A DNA stretch of 64,000 nt. It comes from Diplodia intermedia (taxonomy: Eukaryota > Ascomycota > Dothideomycetes > Botryosphaeriales > Botryosphaeriaceae). The notes below the pieces were generated by a model. That model saw only the letters and a program-made list of their open reading frames with translations, ran no database searches and had not been told where the DNA came from. The translations under genes were made by a program, and so were the position numbers. Location of the stretch: the NCBI GenBank assembly GCA_021495925.1, contig JAKEKT010000098.1, positions 62,001-126,000 on the forward strand, read 5' to 3'. How positions within the stretch are numbered: position 1 is the first letter of the stretch; each line of letters opens with the position of its first letter. Below are positions 53,415-64,000 of the stretch, in pieces.

Positions 53415-56400
53415 ATGTCGAAGCGCGGCGCGACGCAGCAGTTGAGCAAGGAGGGTAACTTTTTTGGAGATGGGTCGAATGAGCTGTCGGGGGACGACAA
53501 ACCTAGGCAGGCTACGGCTGCGCAGCTGGCAAAGAGGAAGTAAGTGTATCCGCTGTCTGAGCAGAAAATGCGGGGCGTGGAGAGTCCGCGTTTGGGGCGG
53601 GGGGCTGGGGCGCTCTGCTCTCACTTCCGCTCTCACTTTCACTTTCACTTTCACGTTCACTTTCACAATAGTATGCTGATCCTATTGTTCACAGATTGAA
53701 GCCACTCAAGGGCCGCCCGCGTGTCGCAGGTTCGGTAAGTACTTTCTTTCTACAACTCCATCCTCTACCTCTTCAAACCCAACAACACCATCCACCATGG
53801 CTCCGCTTCCTCGCCCTGCGGGAGCGAACGCTCCCACTTCCTTCACCGTCGCGTCTCCTGGCCCAGCGCCTTCTCCCGCTCCTTCTCCTGCTCCGTCCCC
53901 GGTTCAGGCTCCGTCCCCGGCTCGGGCTCCGTCCCCAGCTCCATCCCCTGCTCGGGCTCCATCCCCGGCTCCATCCCCTTCACCGGCCGCGGGCGGCCGA
54001 ACGATCTTCGGTGGACCGCCGATCTCTCAGGCCGAGAGAGATCGCAGAATGTACCAGAGGATCGTGGGGAACAGGAGGCCTGTGGTGCGCTCGGGACCTC
54101 TTCCTCCACAGGGAGGCCGACGGATATTCCCCCTCCCCCAGGCGCCGTTCACCTTCCAAGTGCCGGCTCCATCAGCAGAAGTGGACCCTCTTTCGGCCTC
54201 CATGGCCTCGCTCAGCGTGGGGTCTGAATCAGCGCCAGCGCCAGCGTCCGCACCACCTCCCTCGTCCATGCATACAGCCATGGATACCTCTGGCTCCACA
54301 GTCGCGCTGCCATCGACTACAGCCTCATCCACCACCCAATCCATGGATACAGCCATGGATACCTCTGGCCCTACAGTCGCTCTCCCACCAACCACCGCTC
54401 CATCCACTACTCCATCCATGGATGTCGACGAGAACGATGATGATGACTCCCAAATGACTAACAATGCTGGTTTACAGACTAGCTCGCAGAGCTTCCCGCC
54501 CGCGGCTCAGCCGCAGCCCGCTTCCAATGCCTTCGGTGGATTTGCTCCTGCGCCTCCAAGCGGCGGGTTCAACTTCAGCGCTGGCCCTGCGTCGAATCCG
54601 TTTGCATCGCAAAACGTAACGAACAACGATGCCAGCAGCAACGCCTTCTCCTCTTCTTTCACATTTGGTAGCAACCCATCCGGTGCAAGCAACACGTCCG
54701 GTGCAAACAACCCGTTCGGCGGTATTGCTTCAGCCTCGCCAGCGAGTGCGCCGTCAAACAATCTCTTCAGCTCATCATCCGCGCCTTCGAACAACCTCTT
54801 CGGGGGAAACAACGCGTCTTCTGCACCCAGCTCGAACTTGTTCGGCACGTCTTCCACTCAGCAGAACGCATTCGCAAGCAAGCCACCGGATTCGTCGAAC
54901 AACCTCTTTGCAAACAAGCCTTCGGGTTCAACCAGCATGTTTGGAGCCAACCCATCGGCCCCTTCGGGCAACATGTTCGGATCCACCTCATCTGCTGCAC
55001 CGGCGAGCAATGTGTTCACCTCGGCAGCTTCCAGTGCTCCTAGCAACAACTTGTTCGGCAATTCGACGTTGTCCGCCGCTCCCTCGAACATTTTCGGCAC
55101 GGCAGCTTCGTCTTCGCCATCCACAAACATGTTCGCCAGCTCTACCACTGCCAAGAACCCGGAGGCCACGTCCCAGCCGCAGACAGGCAATGCCTTTGGA
55201 AGTACCACCACCGCTGGTCCTGCTGCCAATGCTTTCAGTGGCACTGCTATGTCGTCTGCACCCTCGAACAATCTCTTTGGTAGTGCCACCTCTACAGCGC
55301 CGCCCGCCAATCTCTTTGGCAATAATAAGACGTCTTCTTCGGCTCCGTCTACTGGTGCCTTCGGCGGTGCCACATCTTCCGCGCCATCCAACGTCTTCGG
55401 CAGTACCGCAACTTCATCTGCTCCGTCCAACCTGTTCAGCAGCTCCACGACATCGGTCGCTCCGTCTAGCAACATGTTCGGCAACATCGCAACCTCATCC
55501 GCGCCGGCGACCGCTCTCTTCGGGGCTCCCACTTCCAACACGCCTTCGGCTACTGCTAATGCCTTGAATGCCCCTAGTGCGGCTCCTGCGAACAACCTCT
55601 TCGCCAACCCTACTCCACCTTCAGGATCAGGTGAACCTGCTTCTCAGACAGCCAACTTGTTCGCGCAGTCAGCGGCGGGCTCGACTCCCCCACCTAGCTC
55701 ATTCAATTTTGGAGGCCAGTCAGGCGCCAACACCTCGAGCGTGTCAAGCGAACAAAGCACCTCAGCGAGTAGTGGGCCCCAGCAAAGCTCAACCGGCAAC
55801 ATGTTCACACAGCCTTCTGCCTTCCAGCCCTCGACCAGCGGGGTTGGCACTTTCAACTTTTCTGCTCAGAGCCCGGTCAAGACCACGGCCGACGCCGTTC
55901 CCTCTACTAACTCCAGCAAAGACACGTCCGTCGCCGCGGATAGTCAAGTGAAGCCCGCGACGAACATTTTTGCTCAGTCTGCTTCCGGTGCCGCCCCCAA
56001 GGTTGGCTCGAACTTCTTTGGCTCGACTAGCGAAAGTCCATCGAAGTCATCGTCGACAGTCGCACCACAGACTGGTACGAACCTTTTCAATCTCCAAGGC
56101 CAAAGCACCGCAAGCAACGTTGATGCCCAAAAGGATGCACAAAAGAGTACAGAGACCCAGGCCAGCAGCACATCGAACTTGTTCGCAAAGGCGGCCTCTG
56201 GTGGTGCAAACGCATCGACCGCACCTGAACCGCTAGGTCAGACTGCTTCTCCCAAGCAAGATAAGCCGGCAGAACCGACTTCAAGCTCTAATCCATTTTC
56301 CTCAATCATGTCGTCCACCTCTTCGTTTACCGGCTCAAACGCGCCTACAGCCAAAACCAATGGAACGATCTCTGATCAGGAAAGCTCGAGTATCGAAGTT

Positions 56401-58320
56401 GGCAGCCCTGCCAGGCAGAACACCTCCCCCGCACAGACTTCGGAAACCACATCAACGGCCCCTGCAATGCCCGACATTGACATGTCTAAAGTCAATGTGA
56501 AGCGCGTCGAGATGGTCTTGAAGATTCGCAGCCTGAACCGCTGGATCAAGATGAAGGTGGCGGAGACACCCGAAGAGTCCGGCGATTTTCTCGCTATCGC
56601 CCAGGTTTATTTGAAATTCTTCGCCAAGCATACCAGTGCGGGTTTCGATGCTGGACCTGGCACCCAAGCCCAGACCAAGAGCAGTGGAAAGCGTAAGGCG
56701 GATGACGAATCTGAAGCTGGATCACCGAAGAAGTCGAAGGCTTCACCAAGCCAGGATGACAGCAGCTCCGCTGGCGCTTCGAACACCGCCAACGTTTTCA
56801 ACAGCCTCATCAACAAGCCTGCCCAGTCCCCTCTTCGCAATGTTGAGTCGGCAACATCGCCAGATGCTGAAGCAGGGCCCTCGACGAACAACAATCTCTT
56901 TGGCGCGTCTAGTTCTAGTCCCTTCAAGCTCAACTCCGGTGGTGGTATCTCCGGCTCTACTACTCCTGCTGGAAGCCCGGCAAAGCCCAGTAGCTTTTCA
57001 CAGTCTCCTATCAAGGCTCCAACATTTGGTCAAGTCGGAACTCCTGAAAAGACACCGAGTGCAAAGAGGAAGTCTGAGGACATCTCCTCTGACGAGCAGG
57101 AAGAGGAGTCGCAAGACGATACAGCACAGGAGAAGAGGCAGAAGGCTTCAACGCCTGTGTCATCCGCCGAGACTGGCTCTGTACTCAACAGCAGACAGGC
57201 TTCTCCTGATGCCCGCAACCCCTTCGGACATCTCTCGCAGGACGAGAGCAACAAGGATGGAGACGATGAAGAGGGGTCCGACGACGAGGGTGCTGAGCAA
57301 GGCAGCACAACCCCCACGGCAACTCCCAAGCGCATCGACGGTCTTTTTGGACGTATCACTAAAGACGACACCCCATCGGATGGTGATGCAAAGACCTCCG
57401 AAGACGGCGGCCTTTTCGGACGTATTGCTGGCACCTCGACCGATAACTCTAAGCCCGCCGCGGCTAACCCATTCGGATTCCCATCTTCTAACTATGAACT
57501 CTCAGGCGGAGCTAAGACCGGTCCCGTCTTGAAGACCTGGAACGGCGATGCTGGATCGCCTATCAAGTTCGGCACTTCGCAGCCGGCTCCGTCGGACGAT
57601 GGAAAGAAGGAGGCCACTTCGTCCTCCGCGAGCTCTAATCCATTCTCAGGAATTGCTACTGGCAACTCGGCCGCTGGCGGTCCGACCTTCAAGTTTACTC
57701 CTGCACCGACCCCTCCTGCCGGCGACTCTTCTCCATTCAAGTTCAATCCTCCCGCTGCTACGCCCTCAGGCACAAGCTCTGTCTTTGCTTCGGGCTTTGG
57801 CTCCCGCGCCACCACACCCGGCGTTTCCACTGGCGCATCGGAGAACGAAACGAGTGCAGCTGAAAATGATGACGATGAGGAAGCGCAGACTGTTGATAAG
57901 GAGCAAGTCGCTCTGCGCACCGCCTTGACTGACGAAGACAAGAAGACCTACGAAGTTCTTTTTGACACAGACATTCTGTCTGTGACGCTGATGCACCTGG
58001 TCGACAAGTCGGATGATGAGATAAAAGCAGAACCAACGAAGGGTGCGAAGAAGTGGGAGAACCAAGGAAAGGGACCCGTTCGTGTGCTCAAGCACAAGGA
58101 GAGTGGCGGCATCAGTATCCTCTTCAAGGCCGAGCCGATGGGTCGCGTTTTGGTCAACACGCGTGTCCAGCCCTCATTCCACTACAGGAAAGCCAAGGCG
58201 AAGATCGCTACCTTCCCGCTCCCTGATGAGAAGGGCAAGATCACAGCGCAATTTCTGAAGTTTGAGGACGACGCCGACTGCATCAAGTTCGTCGATGTTT
58301 GCGAGTCGAACAAGTCATAG
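53415..58320 (+). CDS. Nup2/Nup50-like nucleoporin with FG repeats and RanBP1 domain
   Basis: Exon 1 is 53415-53539 and exon 2 is 53695-53734, both certain from their GTAAGT donors and continuous frame (ATAAQLAKRK-LKPLKGRPRVAGS). The next exon starts at 53908 or at 54478, both phase 0, and runs to 58320, giving 1525 or 1335 residues. Nup2 is a mobile nuclear-basket nucleoporin that helps importin-alpha recycling and gene tethering. The N-terminus begins MSKRGATQQLSKEG, as in fungal Nup2. The middle, about 54540-56300, is packed with FG-type repeats (NAFGG, NLFGS, NMFGS). The C-terminus is a RanBP1 domain (TYEVLFDTDILSVTLMHL, KGPVRVLKHKESGGISILFK, GRVLVNTRVQPSFHY). A second conserved helical block lies at about 56480-56640. 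Intron 1 contains a TTTCAC repeat. Confidence 0.9.
53631..53667. repeat. TTTCAC hexamer repeat in NUP2 intron 1
   Basis: About six imperfect copies of CTTTCA/TTTCAC in the first intron, just upstream of the branch-point region. It extends the pyrimidine-rich part of the intron. Confidence 0.75.
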
Positions 58321-61124
58321 GCTGCATGAATGCCTGCAGGCAGTCCTGCATTATCACTTGTTCTCAGGAGTAGTGATACGAAGGTCCCCCTTGATGGATC
58401 TCTTTCTTCTTCCGGCCCCCTTCCCCCGGAGCCTTTGGTTTTTTATTCAACGGTTCCGACATTGAGAAGCGTTGTGCGGAACTTTGGGGGACCATTGAGA
58501 TTTGTGTTTGTCACGGCTTACTGGTCTACTATCTCGTTGAACTGCACGTTGAATACCACGTCCCTCTCGCCGGATCAGTCAAACCCAAATCAGCCCTTTC
58601 TTCTGCCTCCTCATGCAGCTGCTTCCTGCTTGCTTTACTTCTTCTAGCGTGTTTCTTGCATTGGTGCATAGCGGTGGTGGGCGTAATACGTGGTCTTTCT
58701 TCTTGCATCGTGTACTTTTCTCGAGGCACGTGCGTAGACCTGAGTAGGTACATGGGATCTTTTGGGCTCGATTTTGCACTGCTCGGCTCTCAAAGACAAA
58801 AGTTTTTCTCTTTCTGGTTTATGTTGTGTATGGCGGGCGGCAACGCGGTGACGAAGGAGAGGGTAATCCTTTAGCCATACGTCCTCGGTGCGAGAGGCTC
58901 TACGGTGCATGCCCGCCCAGATAGGCATGCAAAGAAGATGTGGCAGGGCAGGAATCACCATCTCCAGTGTACAATAACTTTCATAAAAGGCGAGGTCGAA
59001 GGATAGCATAATCAGTAGATGATGGCTGCCCCAATACACGCCAGATGGTTACCCAATGTGCCACAATGTGCATGATATTCCTGCCGCCTTTAGCAATCAC
59101 AAGCAGACGAAACATGGAATAAGCCTAAAAAAAAGTGCTCAAGTGTAGGCGGCCCGCACGCAGACTAAGCTCAGTGGCGCATGAATATCTGGTATTCGCA
59201 TATAGCTTTGACGCCGGTGTGTCTGCCCGCCTGCCCGCCTGCCCGCCTGCCCGCCTGCCCGCCCGCCTGCCTGTCTGTCTGACCTACATGCGTATCTCTA
59301 CTACTGCGGTTTTGTCTCTTCTGCCTTGTCGGGACCCAATTATACAGCTCCTTCGCGCAGCCGATGGCTAGCGTGGATCTGTTTTTTGCTCATGTCATAA
59401 CTCGACATTCTCGTCCGAACGATAGCTTCAACTACCTACGTATTGTTTTTTTCTTTCTCTAAGAACGAGCTAAGGCATAGTTACGCCATGTTCTGCTATT
59501 CTTCGCGCTAGCCATCGGCTGCGAGAGGGGGCTGTACGGCCTCCGGTCTTCCCTGCCTACGATGCTTGACCTGCATTGCATGTGTGCGTATATGTATGGT
59601 GTTGACACTTAAGAACACGCCATTTTTCGCTTCAGGCTGGCTCTGCCTCAGACCGGCATGCGGCTCGGGGAGCTGGAGGGTGGATGGGCGCCCGACGTGT
59701 AGATGGCGGCCTTGTTGCACCACCTAACCTCTTCTCAGCCTACTTACCCTCTCGCCGCATCTCAGCCTCGCCGCCGGGTCCGCCACACACCCACATACAC
59801 AAAGCCCGACCGCTGCAGGCAACCGCGGCCTTTTGGAACCTAGACATGCACGCAGTTAGTATTTCGTGGTCGGGGCGGTCTCGGAGAATCCGAGCGGGCG
59901 ATTGACGCACGGTTTCTCGCTTCTGCATGCACAAGGAGTAGGGGAGGCAGGGAAGGCAAGCTGAGCTTCGGGAATCTTAGTCAGTTTGTTCCGCAGTGCT
60001 CCTACCGCACTGCGCTGCGCCGCACTGCCCGTGTTAGTGGAATACGGATGCAACTACGTCAGAGCCACGGTGTGATGAGCCGAACATGGGCCTTCTCCGT
60101 TGATGACCAAGACAACAGCCTCATCGTGCGGCTGAAATGTGAGGCGGAGGTTTGTACGCCCTGCCCGCCAATTGGGACTGCCGAACCGTCGGCATTGTGG
60201 AGGGTGTTCTGGTGGGGGCGTGGGCGTGGATGAGCCAAGGTGATTGGTGGCCTCGATGCACTGTTTCTTCGGGCGTTCTCAGGGCCTTCCATTCATGTAA
60301 GGCTGTCGATGGAGGACCCTGGGTTAATTCCGGCCGTTATCTGTCGTTGCGCGTTCCTGACGTGCCGGGAGTGAAGATGATTGGGAGAAAAGAGGGGTGC
60401 GGAAAGGCGGTAAAGGGAAACCCGTGGCCGCGACGGCGTGCAGATCGCTGGATGTTCTAGGCTAGATCAAGCTGGGCTCGTGGTCCGTGGTTCTGTGTGT
60501 AAATTGACGGGGTGATGGGGTTCTTATGCGTGCGGTGGCGATTGATTAGGGGAAGCGGGATGTGGAATCGTCGATCTCGTTCATCTCTGTATTGCTGTTG
60601 GCAGGCCTGGCGCGACTGGAGAGAGCGGGAAGGATCAGCCACGTCCCCGCGCCCTGCTAACTGCGGCAAAGCACGTCGAGGGCCGGAGCCTCATAGATGG
60701 AAGCAAGATTGAACAATGTTGGCTGATAAGTATTATTGCTTGCTGGTTGCTGCTCAGTCTGGATGTGGAGGAAAACAGTTCTACATAAACGCCATTACAT
60801 GAGCCGTCAGAAAGGAACACCTCCCGAAGGGGGGGCATACTCCAACAGAGATAATAGAGCAGCAATTATGGGAAACGGGTATTGACGCCGGGAACCGATC
60901 GCTTGAGAGAGAAAATGCCGGGTTCCGTGATAATGCCTCCAGAGCCGCCCGTTTGAAAATTCAAGAACGCCGTGTAAATGTGAAGATGCAAGATGATGAG
61001 GATGGTTGCGGACAATGCACGCAGGGACGAGGTCGCTTTAACGCCGATTGTTGCTCGAGTAGTCATAGGAAATAGATGATGTCGTGGTAAAAGTGGCAGA
61101 GATGGAATCGAAGCGTAGCCACGC
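58321..61124. other. Intergenic between convergent genes, with a minisatellite
   Basis: The 2.8-kb stretch holds the 3' flanks of NUP2 and of the next minus-strand gene, plus an octamer minisatellite at about 59222-59281. A minus-strand frame at 60866-61066 could code for a 66-residue peptide with one hydrophobic segment, but it has no further support. Confidence 0.5.
59222..59281. repeat. CGCCTGCC octamer minisatellite
   Basis: Five tandem copies of an 8-bp unit (CGCCTGCC), followed by variant units that decay into CTGT repeats. It lies in non-coding DNA downstream of NUP2. Confidence 0.85.
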
Positions 61125-61904
61125 TCACGCGGGCGCCGAGGGAGGAGCGGGGGGCATTGTCCTGTCGTGAGGATTCGTGGGCACGCCGCCCTGGGCAAGG
61201 ACCGCCGGTATCGAGTACTGCACGGTTCCGGCAATCTCGCCCCGCTCCTGTGCACGCTCGAGGTACTTTTCCCAGTCGGCATCCATCATGACGTTGGTTG
61301 CGCCCTGCTCGCGGCGAGCAGCGGCCTCGATGAGCCGCTGGTTCAGCGGGATGCCTATGCTCTCGATTTCCTCGTCGCTGTCCTCGTCCATCATGTCTTC
61401 GTCTTGCTGTTGGGGCCGCTGTTGTGCGGGAGCGTTCCCAGAGACCTCCTCGATTTCGACCTCGATGTCCGTCTTGACTTTGATCTGCGACGACTGGCGG
61501 GTCCTCCGCCTGTCGACCCAGGGGCCGATCTCGTTGCCGGTGGTGTCGAGAACCTTGATGCCCTCGTCGCGCTCGTAGCGTTGCCGTGCCCAGAGCGTGC
61601 CCTCCCAGCGGCAGAGGCTCGCAATCTCGGTCTCGGTCAGACGCAGCTCATCGAAGGCCTTGAAGAGACGGGCGTGGTGCGGGAAGCGGCCGAGCCGCTT
61701 GCGGTGGGGCGGATGCGAGTAGTTCAGGCCCGGGTAGCGGGCCTCGATGGTGTCGAGCGAGCCGTAGAAAGTGGCCGTCTCGATGCGGACCTCGCCGACC
61801 AGGTTCTTGCTCAGGTGCGCCGAGAAAGAGGTGGGATCCTCGGAGCGCGGCGTCGGGAAAAGGTGGTTGTAGACCAGCACGGAGATGGGCGTTTTGCGGT
61901 GCAT
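61125..61904 (-). CDS. Uncharacterised fungal protein, 259 residues
   Basis: A single-exon frame starting MHRKTPISVLVYNHLF. The first 120 residues look ordered: SAHLSKNLVGEVRIETATFY, YPGLNYSHPPHRKRLG, LFKAFDELRLTETEIASLC and RWEGTLWARQRYERDEGI. The second half has an acidic tract (DEDMMDEDSDEEIESIGI) followed by NQRLIEAAARREQGATNVMM and a Pro-rich end. The acidic tract and lack of signal peptide or membrane segment point to the nucleus or cytosol. I recognise the style of a conserved Pezizomycotina hypothetical protein but cannot name a family. The ATG at 61904 is chosen because it precedes the ordered part; the upstream open frame to 62198 is Pro/Arg-rich. The gene is divergent from the Artemis-like gene. 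Confidence 0.72.
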   Translation of the reverse strand: MHRKTPISVLVYNHLFPTPRSEDPTSFSAHLSKNLVGEVRIETATFYGSLDTIEARYPGLNYSHPPHRKRLGRFPHHARLFKAFDELRLTETEIASLCRWEGTLWARQRYERDEGIKVLDTTGNEIGPWVDRRRTRQSSQIKVKTDIEVEIEEVSGNAPAQQRPQQQDEDMMDEDSDEEIESIGIPLNQRLIEAAARREQGATNVMMDADWEKYLERAQERGEIAGTVQYSIPAVLAQGGVPTNPHDRTMPPAPPSAPA

Positions 61905-63142
61905 GGCGGCGGTGTCCTCGGGGGCTGGGCGGGCGGCGGAGGTCGGGGGGCAGAGAGAGATGTGTCGGGGGCCCGGGATTGGGGAGGGCAGGTCAGGGAG
62001 AGGAGAGGAGAGGCGAGTGTGAGCCCGTGGGCGGCCAGGAGGCAGGCGCGGTCTATATGGACGGGGCCCGGAGGGGAAATTGCAGGAAGCCGGGCGCTGG
62101 CTGCGGTAAAGGGCCGAAGGCGGCGTTGGCTGGTGGACTTGGGGCGTGCTGCCAGCTGCTGGACTTTTCTTGCGGGTTCCTGGGGGCGGCAGATGCACCC
62201 GAAAGGGAGGCTAAGCGGCAGGGAGCAGGCTCGAGACAGGCGGTTGACGCTAGGCGCTGGCGAAACAAACAGAGGCCGTGAGTCGCAATCAGGAGGGCGC
62301 GGCGGGCGCGCTGGCGAGCAGGGCGAGTTTATGTAGGCACGGCCAGCGCATCGCATCTGAGCCTCCCGGGATCACGCTGGCAGCTGCAAATTGGCACGCT
62401 CTGCACGTTCGGCGTGCCTGCCATGGCACCTTTGCGGTGAGCAGCAGGCGGAGCCCTCATGCACGCTCATCTGACCGCGGCCAAAAGATGGTGGCCAATC
62501 GCCACCCGCGCCGTCAGCCCTGGCAGGGACCCGAGCCCTTCTCCCGCGTTTCTGTCCGTCGCTAGCCTCAACGGAGAAGCTTCCATGCTGGCAATCCAAA
62601 GCCACCAAGCCCGCCGTGCTGCTCCCGCGCCCTGACCGGCCTGCCAGAAGAGGCGGTCACATTCGCCCTGCATGAACACGTCTGCGCCGACCAGCCCCAA
62701 TCAACCCCGTCACCACCCCCAGCCCAAAACCAGCCCAGTCCAGTCCGCGCCGCTCCGTCAAAGAAACCCGACCGAGCCCGTGCTGCAACCACGGTGCTGC
62801 TGGCGAGCGCGACCCCGCCGCCGACGCTGCGCTACCGCCCGACGCTGCCTGTCGCGTTCCGACGTCTGGCGCTCCTCGGCGGTTCCTGAGGATCGCTGCC
62901 CGCCAAACCTGCCAATCCGTTGCCATCTGTCACTCACCACGCACGCCGGCATTTCCTCGCCGCCGCCCGGGCCGCGGAGTCTTATCCGGCACTCGACCCC
63001 GCACGTGACTGGGCGTCGCCGCGCTCAACCCGGAACCCAATCTGCCTACCTAGGTACCCAGCCACCAACTGAGTCCTTCGTCTCGTATCGTCACATGCGA
63101 CACGGCGTCCCGTGCTGCGCTGTGCTGACTCCACCCACAGCC
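61905..63142. promoter_or_regulatory. Divergent intergenic region, 1.2 kb
   Basis: This separates the start codons of the uncharacterised minus-strand gene and the Artemis-like plus-strand gene, so it holds both promoters. GC-rich, with a short GGAGA repeat at about 61998-62012. The frames seen inside it are Arg/Pro/Ala-rich and have no domain. Confidence 0.45.
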
Positions 63143-63450
63143 ATGTCGACCTTCGACGGCATCGTCGCGGGTGGGTGACGTCTGCCCCGTTCCACGCGCG
63201 CCTACATAGCCTGGCCACGCCGCCTGACACTGCGCCCAGAGTTTCCGGCCGTCCGCGTCGACTACTTCCGTGCCAGCACGCGTCACCCGCCGCCGTTGGC
63301 CTGCTTCCTAAGTCGGTCTTTCCTTTCCCTGCCACCTACAGTTGGGCTCCACCACTAACATCGCTGCCAGGCCATGTCCATTCTGATCACCTGCAGGGTT
63401 TGGAAGCCCTAAGGTCGCCCTTCGTCTACTGTTCGCCAGCGACTCGAGAG
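63143..63450 (+). CDS. Artemis/SNM1-type metallo-beta-lactamase nuclease, N-terminal exons only
   Basis: Three exons, 63143-63170, 63240-63311 and 63371-63450, give the first 60 residues (MSTFDGIVAEFPAVRVDYFR and onward). They end with the metal-binding loop SHVHSDHLQGLE, the HxHxDH motif of metallo-beta-lactamase nucleases, and FVYCSPATRE. This start, with the substrate-facing VRVDYFR, is typical of the Artemis/SNM1C branch, which opens or trims DNA ends in repair. The second intron has an unusual GTCGGT donor, yet the joint gives the invariant Ser-His. A GTACGT donor follows residue 60. I cannot find the next exon in the remaining 550 bases, so the gene either has a long third intron, is cut by the window edge, or is broken. 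Confidence 0.75.
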
Positions 63451-64000
63451 GTACGTCGGTCAATGTCGTCTTGCAGTCCACGTTGTGTGCGCCGATCCTG
63501 CTCTTCGGCCCGCAGAGGGCACCCATCCGCCGCAGCCGACGATGCGCGGACACCTGGCAGCTTGCCTTCGTAGCCGTTGCCGTGCGGCTTAGGGCGCCGA
63601 GCCTCGGACGAAGATTCATCTTGCAGATCGGGCGAGCCCATCCCTCGCACCCCACTGCAGTAGAACCAATGTCCTCGATCCCTGAGGGGGCCGCTCAATG
63701 TCAGAGCCGCAGCTATTATTGTGATGCGAAGCTGCCATGAAAGCCTAAAATAGTGCATCCATCAGCCGGGTGCACCAGTATGGCGTCACCTTGGCCATCC
63801 GGCGGCTTGAGACACCTATCCGAACCACAAGAGCTTACCCTCTAGGCACGGACCCTCTTAAAGGAAGATGATATTGCCGAGCGTGATCTTACAACAGTCG
63901 CTGTCGTCCTTTGTATCGATTCTTTGCATCCGCCCTCCTTTACAGCGCATAATATTAGCATATGACGTCCCAAACGCCAATCCCAGTCTAGAGAACCGTG
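63451..64000. other. Sequence after the third Artemis-like exon, no continuation seen
   Basis: It begins with a plausible donor (GTACGT). None of the six frames contains a segment resembling the expected helices or the Asp/His motifs of the nuclease. The last 250 bases are more AT-rich than the flanking genes. Confidence 0.45.

Noticed and set aside
61167..62336. 389-codon plus-strand open frame
   Set aside because: It is antisense to the 259-residue protein gene; its Arg/Gly/Leu-rich translation has no domain and comes from GC-rich codon third positions on the other strand.

Overview
The window is nuclear DNA of a filamentous ascomycete (Pezizomycotina). The evidence is short spliceosomal introns (about 50-200 bp, GTRNGT donors, some with CTAAC-like branch points), monocistronic genes on both strands, no operons, and fungus-specific proteins: the ERMES subunit Mdm12, a Sln1-type hybrid histidine kinase, a large-subunit catalase with a C-terminal DJ-1-like domain, and Acr3. 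Protein style suggests Dothideomycetes, but that placement is inference. I saw no tRNA, rRNA, CRISPR array, intact transposon or secondary-metabolite cluster.

Layout. 0-10 kb: C-terminal end of a membrane protein (+), a quinone-oxidoreductase-like SDR (-), a four-exon phytanoyl-CoA dioxygenase family gene (-), MDM12 (-), and a 48-residue Cys-rich protein (-). 10-20 kb: mostly non-coding, with a 110-residue fungal protein at 12.6 kb and a catalase at 17.4-19.7 kb. 20-31 kb: a SPRY protein with PPxY motifs (-), the SWR1 remodeller ATPase (-) divergent from a complex I NDUFB8 subunit (+), a decayed MFS transporter (-), and MCR1 cytochrome b5 reductase (-). 31-47 kb: SLN1 osmosensor kinase (-), F-box protein (+), SCP2 with a peroxisomal signal (+), RING protein (+), ACR3 arsenite transporter (+), and D-lactate dehydrogenase (-). 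47-64 kb: a basic coiled protein (-), a long gene-poor stretch, a Nup2/Nup50-like nucleoporin with a RanBP1 domain (+), an uncharacterised protein (-), and the first three exons of an Artemis/SNM1-type nuclease (+).

The genes are a housekeeping and stress-response assortment, not a pathway cluster. Mitochondrial function recurs (MDM12, NDUFB8, MCR1, DLD1, perhaps the PhyH protein), as does stress and redox response (catalase, QOR2-like SDR, SLN1, ACR3, MCR1), but spacing and orientation give no sign of co-regulation beyond two head-to-head promoters. I found no clear new multi-gene system. The points that most deserve a second look are: a 740-bp stretch of the NUP2 gene that can be read as exon or intron; the MFS relic with an internal deletion that joins mid-protein to the last helix; the Artemis-like gene whose fourth exon does not appear before the window ends; the SPRY/PPxY protein without a membrane anchor; and two very small conserved-looking proteins.
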